Origin: Candidatus Accumulibacter regalis
GTDB taxonomy: Bacteria > Pseudomonadota > Gammaproteobacteria > Burkholderiales > Rhodocyclaceae
Reading direction: 5' to 3'
DNA: 64,000 bases
NCBI GenBank assembly: GCA_000585075.1
Contig: JEMY01000001.1
Coordinates: forward strand, 62,001 to 126,000
Shown one piece after another: positions 44,867 to 52,563 of the stretch; positions within the stretch are counted from its first letter, which is position 1; each line of letters starts with the position of its first letter. The notes beneath the pieces are model-generated. The model was not told the DNA's origin. It ran no database searches and saw only the letters and a program-made list of their open reading frames with translations. A program made the translations under genes and the position numbers.

Positions 44867-45432
44867 ACCCTGCGTTGCACCCGCCAGCGTCGGCGACTGC
44901 CCAGTCGCCGGCGCGCTCCGGGAAGAACCTGCGCCTGGCGCTGATCCTGCTGGCGATAGTGGTTGGGAGCCTGCTCTTCGTGTCGGTGCAGCCGGGCCTG
45001 TACCGGGCTTTCTGTGAGTGGACCGGGCTGTATGACATCGATCGCGCGCAGGAAGTCGCCGCATCGGCGATTCCGGGTCGTCCGATCACGCTGCAGTTCG
45101 ATGCCAACAGCCATGACGGAGCCTTGCTTTTCCGCCCCGAGACGACCGTCCTGTCTGCCAAGACCGGCGACATCATGCACGTGGTTTATCGGGTCGAGAA
45201 CACGCTTGACCGCACGGTGGTCGGTCAGGCGGTCCCCAGTTACGGGCCGCAGTATGCGGGTAACTACGTGAAGAAGCTGGATTGCTTTTGCTTCAAGCAG
45301 CAGACTTTTGCGCCGCGCGAAGTGCGTGAAATGCCGGTCGTCTTCTTCCTGGATACCAGGCTGCCCGAAGAGGTCAATACGGTCACGCTTTCATATACGT
45401 TTTTCGAGGTGCCGGTGGAAAGCCGGAAGTGA
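44863..45432 (+). CDS. ctaG: Cytochrome c oxidase assembly protein CtaG (Cox11)
   Basis: 189 residues from a GTG overlapping the previous stop (GTGA). A membrane helix (about 24-44) is followed by a periplasmic immunoglobulin-like domain. The copper-binding CFCF motif lies in LDCFCFKQQTFAPRE near 139-153. It delivers copper to the CuB site of subunit I. A GTG at 44848 is an alternative start. Confidence 0.94.
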   Translation: MNPALHPPASATAQSPARSGKNLRLALILLAIVVGSLLFVSVQPGLYRAFCEWTGLYDIDRAQEVAASAIPGRPITLQFDANSHDGALLFRPETTVLSAKTGDIMHVVYRVENTLDRTVVGQAVPSYGPQYAGNYVKKLDCFCFKQQTFAPREVREMPVVFFLDTRLPEEVNTVTLSYTFFEVPVESRK

Positions 45433-45435
45433 GCG

Positions 45436-45648
45436 ATGGCGCTACGCGATACCCCGACGGGGAAAGGCCAACGCTTCAGTACCATCCGCACGGTTGCCTG
45501 GGCTCTTCTGGGCGTACGCGGACACAAGCCGCACGAGCACGACGTAGCACCCTTGTCGCCGTTGCAGATTTTGATCACCGCATTGGTTTTCATGCTGATC
45601 TTTGTGCTCGTGCTGGTGAGCGTCGCAATTTACATCAGCCGTCAGTGA
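45436..45648 (+). CDS. DUF2970 small membrane protein
   Basis: 70 residues. A conserved-looking FSTIRTVAWALLGVRG at 14-29 is followed by one C-terminal transmembrane helix (about 45-66). DUF2970 genes commonly sit between ctaG and coxC in betaproteobacteria. It is 3 bases downstream of ctaG and probably takes part in oxidase assembly; no biochemical role is known to me. Confidence 0.88.
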   Translation: MALRDTPTGKGQRFSTIRTVAWALLGVRGHKPHEHDVAPLSPLQILITALVFMLIFVLVLVSVAIYISRQ

Positions 45649-45707
45649 TCGGACGCATCAACGAAGTAACCGGGTAACAACGATAATATGATCTGGAGGA
45701 AGTCAAG

Positions 45708-46562
45708 ATGAGTCACCCCGCATCCGCAAGCCGCTATTTTGTTCCCCAGCCGTCGTACTGGCCGCTGGTGGGCTCGTGCGCATTGCTCCTGCTGGCTAGC
45801 GGCGCCGTGCTGATGATGAATTCGGTGGCCAACGGCGGTTTCGTCGTGCTGGCGGGCTTTGCCGTCCTGACGACCATGCTCTTCGGCTGGTTTGGGCGGG
45901 TGATCGGCGAGTCCGAGGGCCAGCGTTACAACCTGCAGGTCGATCGTTCGTTTCGCTGGGCAATGTCCTGGTTCATTTTTTCCGAGGTGATGTTTTTCGT
46001 CGCCTTTTTTGGTGCCCTTTTCTATATTCGCGTACTGTCGATTCCCGACCTGGCCAGTCCGGCGCAGGCCGCGCTGTGGGAAGGGTTCCAGAATTCGTGG
46101 CCAAGTGCGGGACCCGCGGCGACCGATCCCTTTTCGAAGATGCACGCCTGGGGAATTCCGGCGATCAATACGCTGCTGTTGCTGACTTCCGGCGCCACGC
46201 TGACCTGGGCGCACTGGGGGCTGGTTGCCGAGAAGCGCTCGCAGCTGATTATCGGGCTGGTGCTGACCATCGCGCTGGGTGTGCTCTTTCTTGGCTTGCA
46301 GGTCTTCGAGTACGCCGAAGCCTACGGCCACATGAACCTGAAGATGACCACCGGCGTTTACGGGTCGACCTTCTTCATGCTTACCGGCTTCCACGGTTTC
46401 CACGTCACTCTCGGAGTGACGATGCTGACGGTGATTCTGTTCCGAGTACTGAAGGGCCACTTCACTGCCGAGCGTCATTTCGCCTTCGAGGGGGTTGCCT
46501 GGTACTGGCACTTCGTCGACGTCGTCTGGCTCGGTCTGTTCATCGTCATCTACTGGCTGTAG
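45708..46562 (+). CDS. coxC: Cytochrome c oxidase subunit III
   Basis: 284 residues with seven helices. The FRWAMSWFIFSEVMFFVAFF stretch near 84-103 and FFMLTGFHGFHVTLG near 223 are diagnostic. The subunit stabilises the proton-uptake path and turnover of subunit I. It starts after an AGGAAGTCAAG ribosome region 59 bases downstream of the DUF2970 gene. A GC hairpin marks the end. Confidence 0.97.
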   Translation: MSHPASASRYFVPQPSYWPLVGSCALLLLASGAVLMMNSVANGGFVVLAGFAVLTTMLFGWFGRVIGESEGQRYNLQVDRSFRWAMSWFIFSEVMFFVAFFGALFYIRVLSIPDLASPAQAALWEGFQNSWPSAGPAATDPFSKMHAWGIPAINTLLLLTSGATLTWAHWGLVAEKRSQLIIGLVLTIALGVLFLGLQVFEYAEAYGHMNLKMTTGVYGSTFFMLTGFHGFHVTLGVTMLTVILFRVLKGHFTAERHFAFEGVAWYWHFVDVVWLGLFIVIYWL

Positions 46563-46588
46563 AAGCGGGATTGCCGATTGCAGGGATC

Positions 46589-46611
46589 GCGGCGCACACA
46601 GGGTGCGCCGC
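46589..46611. terminator. Hairpin between coxC and the DUF2909 gene
   Basis: GCGGCGCAC / GTGCGCCGC, 9-bp perfect stem with a 5-base loop between convergent genes. There is no U-tract, so its strength is uncertain. Confidence 0.55.
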
Positions 46612-46623
46612 TGCACCCGCAAG

Positions 46624-46824
46624 TCACATCAGGCGCTCGCCAATCCAGCCAAATCGCTGCGAGGCGATGAGCAGCGCAAACAGCACAAACGACAGGCCGA
46701 CGCGCAGCGAGAGCGCCTTCACGGCGCGGGTCTTTCCCTGGCCCTGGTCGCGATAGATGAACACCAGGGCACTGCCAAGACTGGCGACTATCGTAATCAG
46801 CATCAGCGCAACGATGATGTGCAT
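46624..46824 (-). CDS. DUF2909 (twin-transmembrane) protein
   Basis: 66 residues with two transmembrane helices (about 3-22 and 43-60) joined by a short basic loop (YRDQGQGKTRAVKALSLR). A strong GGAGG site precedes the ATG. DUF2909 genes are typically located next to coxC, on the opposite strand to the oxidase genes, as here. Likely an assembly accessory; role unknown. Confidence 0.88.
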   Translation of the reverse strand: MHIIVALMLITIVASLGSALVFIYRDQGQGKTRAVKALSLRVGLSFVLFALLIASQRFGWIGERLM

Positions 46825-46901
46825 CGCATTTCCTCCAGAAAGCTCGCAGTCTACCGGACTAGCGACCTCATAGGACCCCGGGCTGGGCCAAGCGTTCTCC
46901 A

Positions 46902-47600
46902 ATGCCGATTTTCCCGTTCAAGCGTCGTATCGTACGCCTGCTGCTGGTCAGCCTGGTGGTTCTCGCCTGCCTGGCCATGGCGCGCTTCCAGCTCTGGCGC
47001 GCGGAAACCCGTGGTGAGCGCTTCGAACGCGAGCAGGCCGCGCTGATCGCGGCGCCAATCGCCTTGTCGGCGGGGCAGCGACACGGCGACGAGCTGATCG
47101 ATAGAGCAGCGACGGCGCGCGGCCATTGGCTGGCGGACAAGGTGCTGTTTCTGGACAACAAGATCAATCGTAGCCGACCGGGCTACCATGTCCTGACGCC
47201 CTTGCAGTTGTCGGGTAGCGACACCGTCGTGCTCGTCAATCGCGGCTGGATAGCCGCGCCGCGGCTGCGCTCCGATAGTCCGTCCGTGGTGACGCCGGCC
47301 GGCGAGGTCGAAGTCGTCGGGGTGACCCGCGGCTTCGAGACGCGGATTTTCGAGCTCCAGCGAAGCGAGCCCGAAGGGCCACTCTGGCAACACGTGCGCG
47401 AAGCCGATTACCGTCAGCGCAGCGGTCTCGACGCACTGCCGGTGATCCTCCTGCAGACGGGCGGAGAAGGCGATGGCCTGGCCCGTGACTGGGGCAGTGC
47501 GGATAATCCCGGGACGAAACACTATGGCTACGCGGCCATGTGGCTGGTTTTCGCTCTCATGGCCGTTGCCTACGGCTTCCTTGCATGGCAGAACAAATGA
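46902..47600 (+). CDS. SURF1-family oxidase assembly protein
   Basis: 232 residues with helices at both ends (about 10-27 and 207-227) and a periplasmic domain between. The core carries GHWLADKVLFLDNKINRSRPGYHV-like sequence (about 73-96), VVLVNRGWI, and the end motif KHYGYAAMWLVFALMAV. SURF1 proteins help insert heme A into subunit I. It overlaps the next gene by ATGA. Confidence 0.93.
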   Translation: MPIFPFKRRIVRLLLVSLVVLACLAMARFQLWRAETRGERFEREQAALIAAPIALSAGQRHGDELIDRAATARGHWLADKVLFLDNKINRSRPGYHVLTPLQLSGSDTVVLVNRGWIAAPRLRSDSPSVVTPAGEVEVVGVTRGFETRIFELQRSEPEGPLWQHVREADYRQRSGLDALPVILLQTGGEGDGLARDWGSADNPGTKHYGYAAMWLVFALMAVAYGFLAWQNK

Positions 47601-48223
47601 AAACACCGCAACAGACGATAGGGCCGCTCGAAGGCGCTACCCCTCCCACCCTCACACCCGCCGGCATGCGCGCCCGGCAGCGCAAGGGTCGATTGACGCT
47701 GCTCGCCGTCGTTGCGGTATGTGTGTTGCCTCTTCTCGCCGCCCTGTACTTTCGCTTCGTTTCGCCCCCCGAGGCTGCGGCGATGGTCGGTCAGCCGCTG
47801 GCAGAGCCGGTGCAGCTGCCTTTTGAGATGCTGCAGCGCTGGGACGGCGCGGTCATCGAGCATCCTGAAGTCAGCGGCAGGTGGCTGGCGATTTTCGCGG
47901 CCCCTGGCGCCTGCGATGAACGTTGCCAACACACGCTCTACCTGACCCGCCAGGCGCGGACGGCGCAGGGGCGAAACATGGCGCGCCTGGAACGGCTGTG
48001 GCTGATTACCGATGGCACCGCACCGGCGACCGAGCTGCTCGCGGCACACCCGGATCTGGTGCTCGTCAAGGCCAGCGATGAGAAGGTCCTCGCGCTTCTC
48101 GGGGGAGCCGACGCGCGCAAGATAAATCTCGTAGACCGGCGGGGTTTCCTCGTCTTTCGCTACCCGGACGACGCCGAGCCAAAGGGCTTCATCCGCGAAC
48201 TCGGAAAACTGATCAAGTTCTGA
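47597..48223 (+). CDS. Oxidase-cluster thioredoxin-like (SCO-like) membrane protein
   Basis: 208 residues. One helix (about 34-52) is followed by a periplasmic domain with thioredoxin-like strands: RWLAIFAAPGACDERCQHTLY near 95-115, then RLWLITDG, ARKINLVDRRGFLVFRYP and KGFIRELGKLIKF. The C-x3-C in CDERC resembles the copper/thiol site of SCO1 proteins, though the canonical His was not located. Its position after SURF1 is the same as in other betaproteobacterial cox clusters. Copper delivery or CuA thiol reduction is inferred. Confidence 0.75.
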   Translation: MKTPQQTIGPLEGATPPTLTPAGMRARQRKGRLTLLAVVAVCVLPLLAALYFRFVSPPEAAAMVGQPLAEPVQLPFEMLQRWDGAVIEHPEVSGRWLAIFAAPGACDERCQHTLYLTRQARTAQGRNMARLERLWLITDGTAPATELLAAHPDLVLVKASDEKVLALLGGADARKINLVDRRGFLVFRYPDDAEPKGFIRELGKLIKF

Positions 48224-48320
48224 GTCATCGCTCCCGGTGTGCATGGGGTGGCTTGCTTCCCGGCCGGGAGCTTGCCTGCCGAAGTGAGCCGCGCCGCGCG
48301 TGGCCGCTTGGCGGCTTGAG

Positions 48321-49589
48321 TCAGCTCTCGTCCTTGCTTCGCTCGAGACAGCTTCGGTAGCGGTCGTCGACCCGCCTCGCGAACCACTCGGTGGTCAGCT
48401 GGCGGGTGATCTTCGGACTTTTCAGTTCGATGCGGGGGAGCAATTCGCGCGGCCAGTTTTCCTGGCGCGTCGCGTCGGCAGTCGTGAACAAGCGGCGATA
48501 GAGCGTTGACTGCTCAAAGGCGAAGCTTTTCTCGAGTTTGAGATCGCGCTCGATCTCGGCCGCGCTGAGTTGCAGGCGGGGCCCCAAAGCGAGTAGCGCG
48601 CGCAGGGTGTCGCTGGATTCGCCGGCGGGCTTGCCATCCTTGTAGCGCAATAGGTCGCCGTCGAGTTCCAGCCGCTGCCCGCCAAGGCCGGCGGCGGCGT
48701 TCTGGAAGGCAGCGTTACGGCTGCTGTAGCGGCCGGCGTTGAAGTCGGCAAAGCGGTAGATCATCTGGCTGTAACTGGTCGGGTAGTCGAGCAGGATGGC
48801 TACCCCGAAATAGACGCCGCCGCGGCGGCTGAACACCTCGTCCCGGACGCTGCCCTGGCGTGGGTAGGGGTAGGGCCGGTTCCGAAGGTGCTCCTCTGCA
48901 AAGTCGACGCTGACCTGCATCGGGCCGCCGGTGCGCACCGGGTTGTAGCCGGCGAACAGGGTCTTGCCGCCGGGAAGCTCCGAGATCATGTCGTCGTAAA
49001 GGGTGTTCATCTGCTTTTCGGTGCGCAGGGCGTCGATGCGCGCCTTGTAAGTGCTGCCGTCCGGTGATGACTTGCGCACCGCGAGGTCGAGTACGAGTTG
49101 CGGGATGGCGTATTTCTCGCGCCGCCGTTCGAGTTCCTTCCAGACGATGCGTGCCAGGCCGGGAACCGCAGGATCGGCCTGGAAGCTCGATTCCTGCGCG
49201 ATGACCGACACCGCTGCACAGAGATTCTCGGGGGTTGGCGGAATGCGCAGCGCTGCAAAAGCGGCGAAGATATCCGTCGCCCAGCCGGCGCGATCAGCGA
49301 TCTGCCGAGGCAGCAGGCGGTCGACCCGCGCCTGGCCTTCGCGGTTGCCAGGGTACGGTGCCCGCTGGGGCAGCGCCAACGGTGCGTCCGGCGCGGGCGT
49401 CGTCGGTAGCTTGCCTGGGGAGGGCGCCGGCGAGGGTTGCGCTTCGCGTGGCACGGGGGCTGGTCGCGATTCGTAGCCGCCCTCGGTCGCGCAGCCGGCG
49501 AGGGCGGCTGCGATCAACAGCAGGCATGCTGGAGTGTAGAGGGTTTGCCGACCTTCCCGGCAGCAGCGTGCGAGAAGCAGGACGCTCAC
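48321..49589 (-). CDS. DUF1615 lipoprotein
   Basis: 422 residues. The lipobox is ALAGC near residue 33, followed by a Pro-rich linker and a helical domain (VIAQESSFQADPAVPGLARIVWKEL near 120) resembling lysozyme-like transglycosylases. DUF1615 proteins are outer-membrane lipoproteins of unknown function. The GTG start sits directly on a GGGAGG sequence (no spacer), so the true start could be one of the next few CTG codons. It follows the gamma-glutamyltransferase gene by 5 bases. Confidence 0.85.
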   Translation of the reverse strand: MSVLLLARCCREGRQTLYTPACLLLIAAALAGCATEGGYESRPAPVPREAQPSPAPSPGKLPTTPAPDAPLALPQRAPYPGNREGQARVDRLLPRQIADRAGWATDIFAAFAALRIPPTPENLCAAVSVIAQESSFQADPAVPGLARIVWKELERRREKYAIPQLVLDLAVRKSSPDGSTYKARIDALRTEKQMNTLYDDMISELPGGKTLFAGYNPVRTGGPMQVSVDFAEEHLRNRPYPYPRQGSVRDEVFSRRGGVYFGVAILLDYPTSYSQMIYRFADFNAGRYSSRNAAFQNAAAGLGGQRLELDGDLLRYKDGKPAGESSDTLRALLALGPRLQLSAAEIERDLKLEKSFAFEQSTLYRRLFTTADATRQENWPRELLPRIELKSPKITRQLTTEWFARRVDDRYRSCLERSKDES

Positions 49590-49594
49590 CCTCC

Positions 49595-51394
49595 CTACTC
49601 GCCCATCACCCGGCCGTCACGGCGCGGATCGGCGCCGCCGAGGAAAGCGCCGCGCCGTTTCTGAATCGCCTGCAGACCACTGCTCAATCCGACCTCCCGG
49701 ACCGTGTGGCCTCTGCCCTGCAGGGCGGTGACAAAGTCGGGCGCAAAACGCTGCTCCTCGAGCAGGGTCGGGCCGTTCAGCGAACCAAAGTTGGGCAGGT
49801 TGATCGCTTCCTGGGGCGTCAGGCCCCAGTTGAGCGTCGCGTAAAGCAGCTTGGCGGTGTAGTTGATGATCATCGCTCCACCCGGCGACCCACCGCTCAT
49901 CAGCAGCTCGCCGCTGGCGTTGTCGAATACCAGTGTCGGGCTCATCGACGAGCGTGGCCGTTTGCCGGGCTCGACGCGGTTGGCGATCGGCGTGCCGCTG
50001 CTGTCGCTGGGCAGGAAGGAAAAGTCGGTGAGTTCGTTGTTGAGCAGGAAGCCGCGCACCATCTGGCGCGCGCCAAAGGCGTCCTCGATGCTGCTGGTCA
50101 TCGCCACGGCGTTGCCATAGGCGTCCACGACGCTGATATGTGAAGTGCCGTACTCGACCTGCTCCGGCATCGGTGCAAGTGTCGCCTTGAGCGGCGTCGG
50201 GGTGCCCGCCTTGGCGACCCCCATGCTCTGCGGACCGATCAGCCGCGCCCTTTCGGCCAGGTAGTCCGGCCGGATCAGCGACGCCCAACTGCCTGCCGGG
50301 GCGGCAACGAAGTCCGGGTCGGCAATATACTGGGCGCGATCGGCGAACGCCAGGCGTGCCGCCTCCGTGTAATAGTGCATCCACAGAGGATCTTCGAAGC
50401 GCAGGAACGGGGCGCGTGTGCGGTCGAGAATTCCCAGAATCTGGGCGATCGCGATCTCTCCCGAACTCGGTGGAGGGAAGCCACATATGCGGTAACTGCG
50501 CGGTGGCAACACTGCCCGCGGTTCGTAGATGGAGCACAGCGGCGCGCGCCGCTTTGCCTGGTAGCCGGCCATGTCGGCCAGGCTCAGGTAGCCCGGGTTA
50601 TCCGGGTGCTGGCGCACCCGGTCGACAACCGCCTGTGCGACCTCGCCTTCGTAGAACGCCTTCGAGCCTTCGCTGGCGATCCTGCGCAGGACCGCCGCCA
50701 GTTCGTTATTGCGCAGGATCGTACCCACTGCGTGCGGCTCGCCATCCCGGTCATAGAAGTACGGCCCTGCCTTGGGATCCTTGCGCAGGTCGCGCTCGCT
50801 TCTGAGCAGGGTGTACAGGCGAAGGCTGAGCGGGAAGCCATCCTCGGCGAGCGCTATCGCCGGCGCGAAGAGACGTGACCAGGGTAGCCGCCCGTACTCG
50901 GCGTGCGCCATTTCAAGCATCCGCACGGTACCCGGAACGCCGACCGCGCGGCCGCCGACCACCGCCTCGCGAAAGGCCATCGGTTTGCCGTCGGCGCGGG
51001 TGAACAGCGTTTCGCTGACCCCTGCTGGCGCCGTCTCACGGCCATCGAAAGCGGTGATTTCCCGACCATCGTAGTGCATCAGGAAAGCGCCGCCGCCAAT
51101 GCCGCTCGACTGCGGTTCGACCAGTGTCAGGACCATCTGCGCGGCAATTGCCGCATCGACTGCCGAGCCGCCGGCCTGCAGGATCTCCAGCCCAGCGTCA
51201 CTGGCCAGCGGATGGGCGGCGGCAATCGCGAAGTACTGCCCGCTCCAGCCGGGCTGCACGGTCGGCGCGGAGGTCCCTTCCGGTTGATGCACTCCGCTAG
51301 CGGCGGCGGCGCTGCTCGTGTGCGATGTCGTTGGGACCTGTGAACAGCCGGCGGCGAACAAGGCCGAGAGCAGAACGAAATAGGCAGGTTTCAT
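49595..51394 (-). CDS. ggt: Gamma-glutamyltransferase (lipoprotein form)
   Basis: 599 residues. The lipobox is FAAGC near residue 17. The Ntn-hydrolase nucleophile is the threonine of EYGTSHISVVDAYGNAVAMT near 410-429, where autoproteolysis splits large and small subunits, and GGSPGGAMI near 500 forms part of the oxyanion/substrate loop. It hydrolyses glutathione and transfers gamma-glutamyl groups in the periplasm or at the outer membrane. Divergent from the RND adaptor gene. Confidence 0.95.
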   Translation of the reverse strand: MKPAYFVLLSALFAAGCSQVPTTSHTSSAAAASGVHQPEGTSAPTVQPGWSGQYFAIAAAHPLASDAGLEILQAGGSAVDAAIAAQMVLTLVEPQSSGIGGGAFLMHYDGREITAFDGRETAPAGVSETLFTRADGKPMAFREAVVGGRAVGVPGTVRMLEMAHAEYGRLPWSRLFAPAIALAEDGFPLSLRLYTLLRSERDLRKDPKAGPYFYDRDGEPHAVGTILRNNELAAVLRRIASEGSKAFYEGEVAQAVVDRVRQHPDNPGYLSLADMAGYQAKRRAPLCSIYEPRAVLPPRSYRICGFPPPSSGEIAIAQILGILDRTRAPFLRFEDPLWMHYYTEAARLAFADRAQYIADPDFVAAPAGSWASLIRPDYLAERARLIGPQSMGVAKAGTPTPLKATLAPMPEQVEYGTSHISVVDAYGNAVAMTSSIEDAFGARQMVRGFLLNNELTDFSFLPSDSSGTPIANRVEPGKRPRSSMSPTLVFDNASGELLMSGGSPGGAMIINYTAKLLYATLNWGLTPQEAINLPNFGSLNGPTLLEEQRFAPDFVTALQGRGHTVREVGLSSGLQAIQKRRGAFLGGADPRRDGRVMGE

Positions 51395-51491
51395 GGTGGC
51401 AGCCGGGTGGACAGAACAGCACTTTGTCTCATTGAAGGCAGGCAAACGTCAAGGGGGAACGAAGCTGAATGCTCTCCAGGCGACACAGGCC

Positions 51492-51520
51492 TTGTCCGCG
51501 AATCTATATCAGTATATGCT
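51492..51520 (+). promoter_or_regulatory. Possible promoter of the RND efflux operon
   Basis: TTGTCC (51492-51497), 17-base spacer, TATGCT (51515-51520). The start would fall near 51527, which makes the upstream in-frame ATG at 51516 unlikely to be used. Confidence 0.35.
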
Positions 51521-51527
51521 TATGGAC

Positions 51528-52559
51528 ATGATGAACGACCCCGCACCCCGCATTTTCTGGTGGCATGGACTGCTGGCCAGTGTGGCCGCCGCCGTTTCCC
51601 TTGCCGTGCACGCAGAAGCGCTGCCGTCGGTCGTCGTCGAGCCGCATGCGGTTGAAGTGACGTTGCCCGCCGAGGCCTTGGTCGAGGCGGTCACTCAGGC
51701 GACGCTGGCGGCGCAGGTCTCCGGTCGCGTCGTCGAAGTGCTGGTCGACGCCGGGCAGGTGGTCCGCAAAGGCGATCTCCTGATGAGGATCGACGCGCGC
51801 GAGGCCAACGAGGCCGCCGCTGCCGCGGCAGCCGTGTATGGCAATGCGCGCGCTCACTACGAGCGCACCCTGAGCCTGCGCCAGCAAGGCTTCGTCAGCC
51901 AGGCGGCGGTGGATAAGGCAAGAGCCGAACTGGAGACCGCGCAGGCGGCGCGCGGGCAAAGCGCAGTGGCTGCCGGACACGCGACCGTACGGGCCCCGAT
52001 CTCCGGAGTCGTCGCGGCGCGGCTGACCGAGCTCGGCGAGATGGCAGCGCCGGGAAGGCCGCTCTTGATCATCCACGACCCGAGCGGCCTTCGCGTCGCC
52101 GCCAGCGTGCCGCAGTATCGGCTGGCGCAGATGCGCGCGATAAAGCAGGCGCGAGTCGAATTCCCCGAACTTGGCAGGTGGGTGGACGCCAGCAGCGTCA
52201 CCGTGCTGCCTACCGCTGATGCGGCGACGCATGTCTCGGTGGTGCGTGTCGGCCTGCCCGCTGCTGGCAACGATCTCGTCGATATCGTCCCCGGCATGCA
52301 CGCACGGGTGCACTTCGTCATCGGCCAGGCGACCAAGCTCACCGTGCCGCAGGCCTCAGTCGTGCGCCGCGGCGCGGTGGCTGCGGTTTATGTCCACCAT
52401 GCGGACGGCAGCCTGTCCTTGCGCCAGCTGCGTCTCGGTGAAGCCGTCGGCGCGGGCGAGATCGAAGTCCTCGCCGGTCTGCACGCTGGCGAGCGCGTCG
52501 TGCTCGACCCGGTGAAGGCGGCCATTGTGCTGAAGTCGGCGAAGCGGCCGGGTGAGTAG
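51528..52559 (+). CDS. RND efflux periplasmic adaptor (MFP)
   Basis: 343 residues from the ATG at 51528; ATGs at 51516, 51522 and 51531 compete and none has a strong ribosome site. A signal peptide (to about 30, AVHA-E) precedes a lipoyl half with QVSGRVVEVLVDAGQVVRKGD, an alpha-hairpin, and ATVRAPISGVVAARLTELGEMA. The adaptor links the RND pump encoded next to an outer-membrane channel not present here. Substrate unknown. Confidence 0.88.
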   Translation: MMNDPAPRIFWWHGLLASVAAAVSLAVHAEALPSVVVEPHAVEVTLPAEALVEAVTQATLAAQVSGRVVEVLVDAGQVVRKGDLLMRIDAREANEAAAAAAAVYGNARAHYERTLSLRQQGFVSQAAVDKARAELETAQAARGQSAVAAGHATVRAPISGVVAARLTELGEMAAPGRPLLIIHDPSGLRVAASVPQYRLAQMRAIKQARVEFPELGRWVDASSVTVLPTADAATHVSVVRVGLPAAGNDLVDIVPGMHARVHFVIGQATKLTVPQASVVRRGAVAAVYVHHADGSLSLRQLRLGEAVGAGEIEVLAGLHAGERVVLDPVKAAIVLKSAKRPGE

Positions 52560-52563
52560 CACG

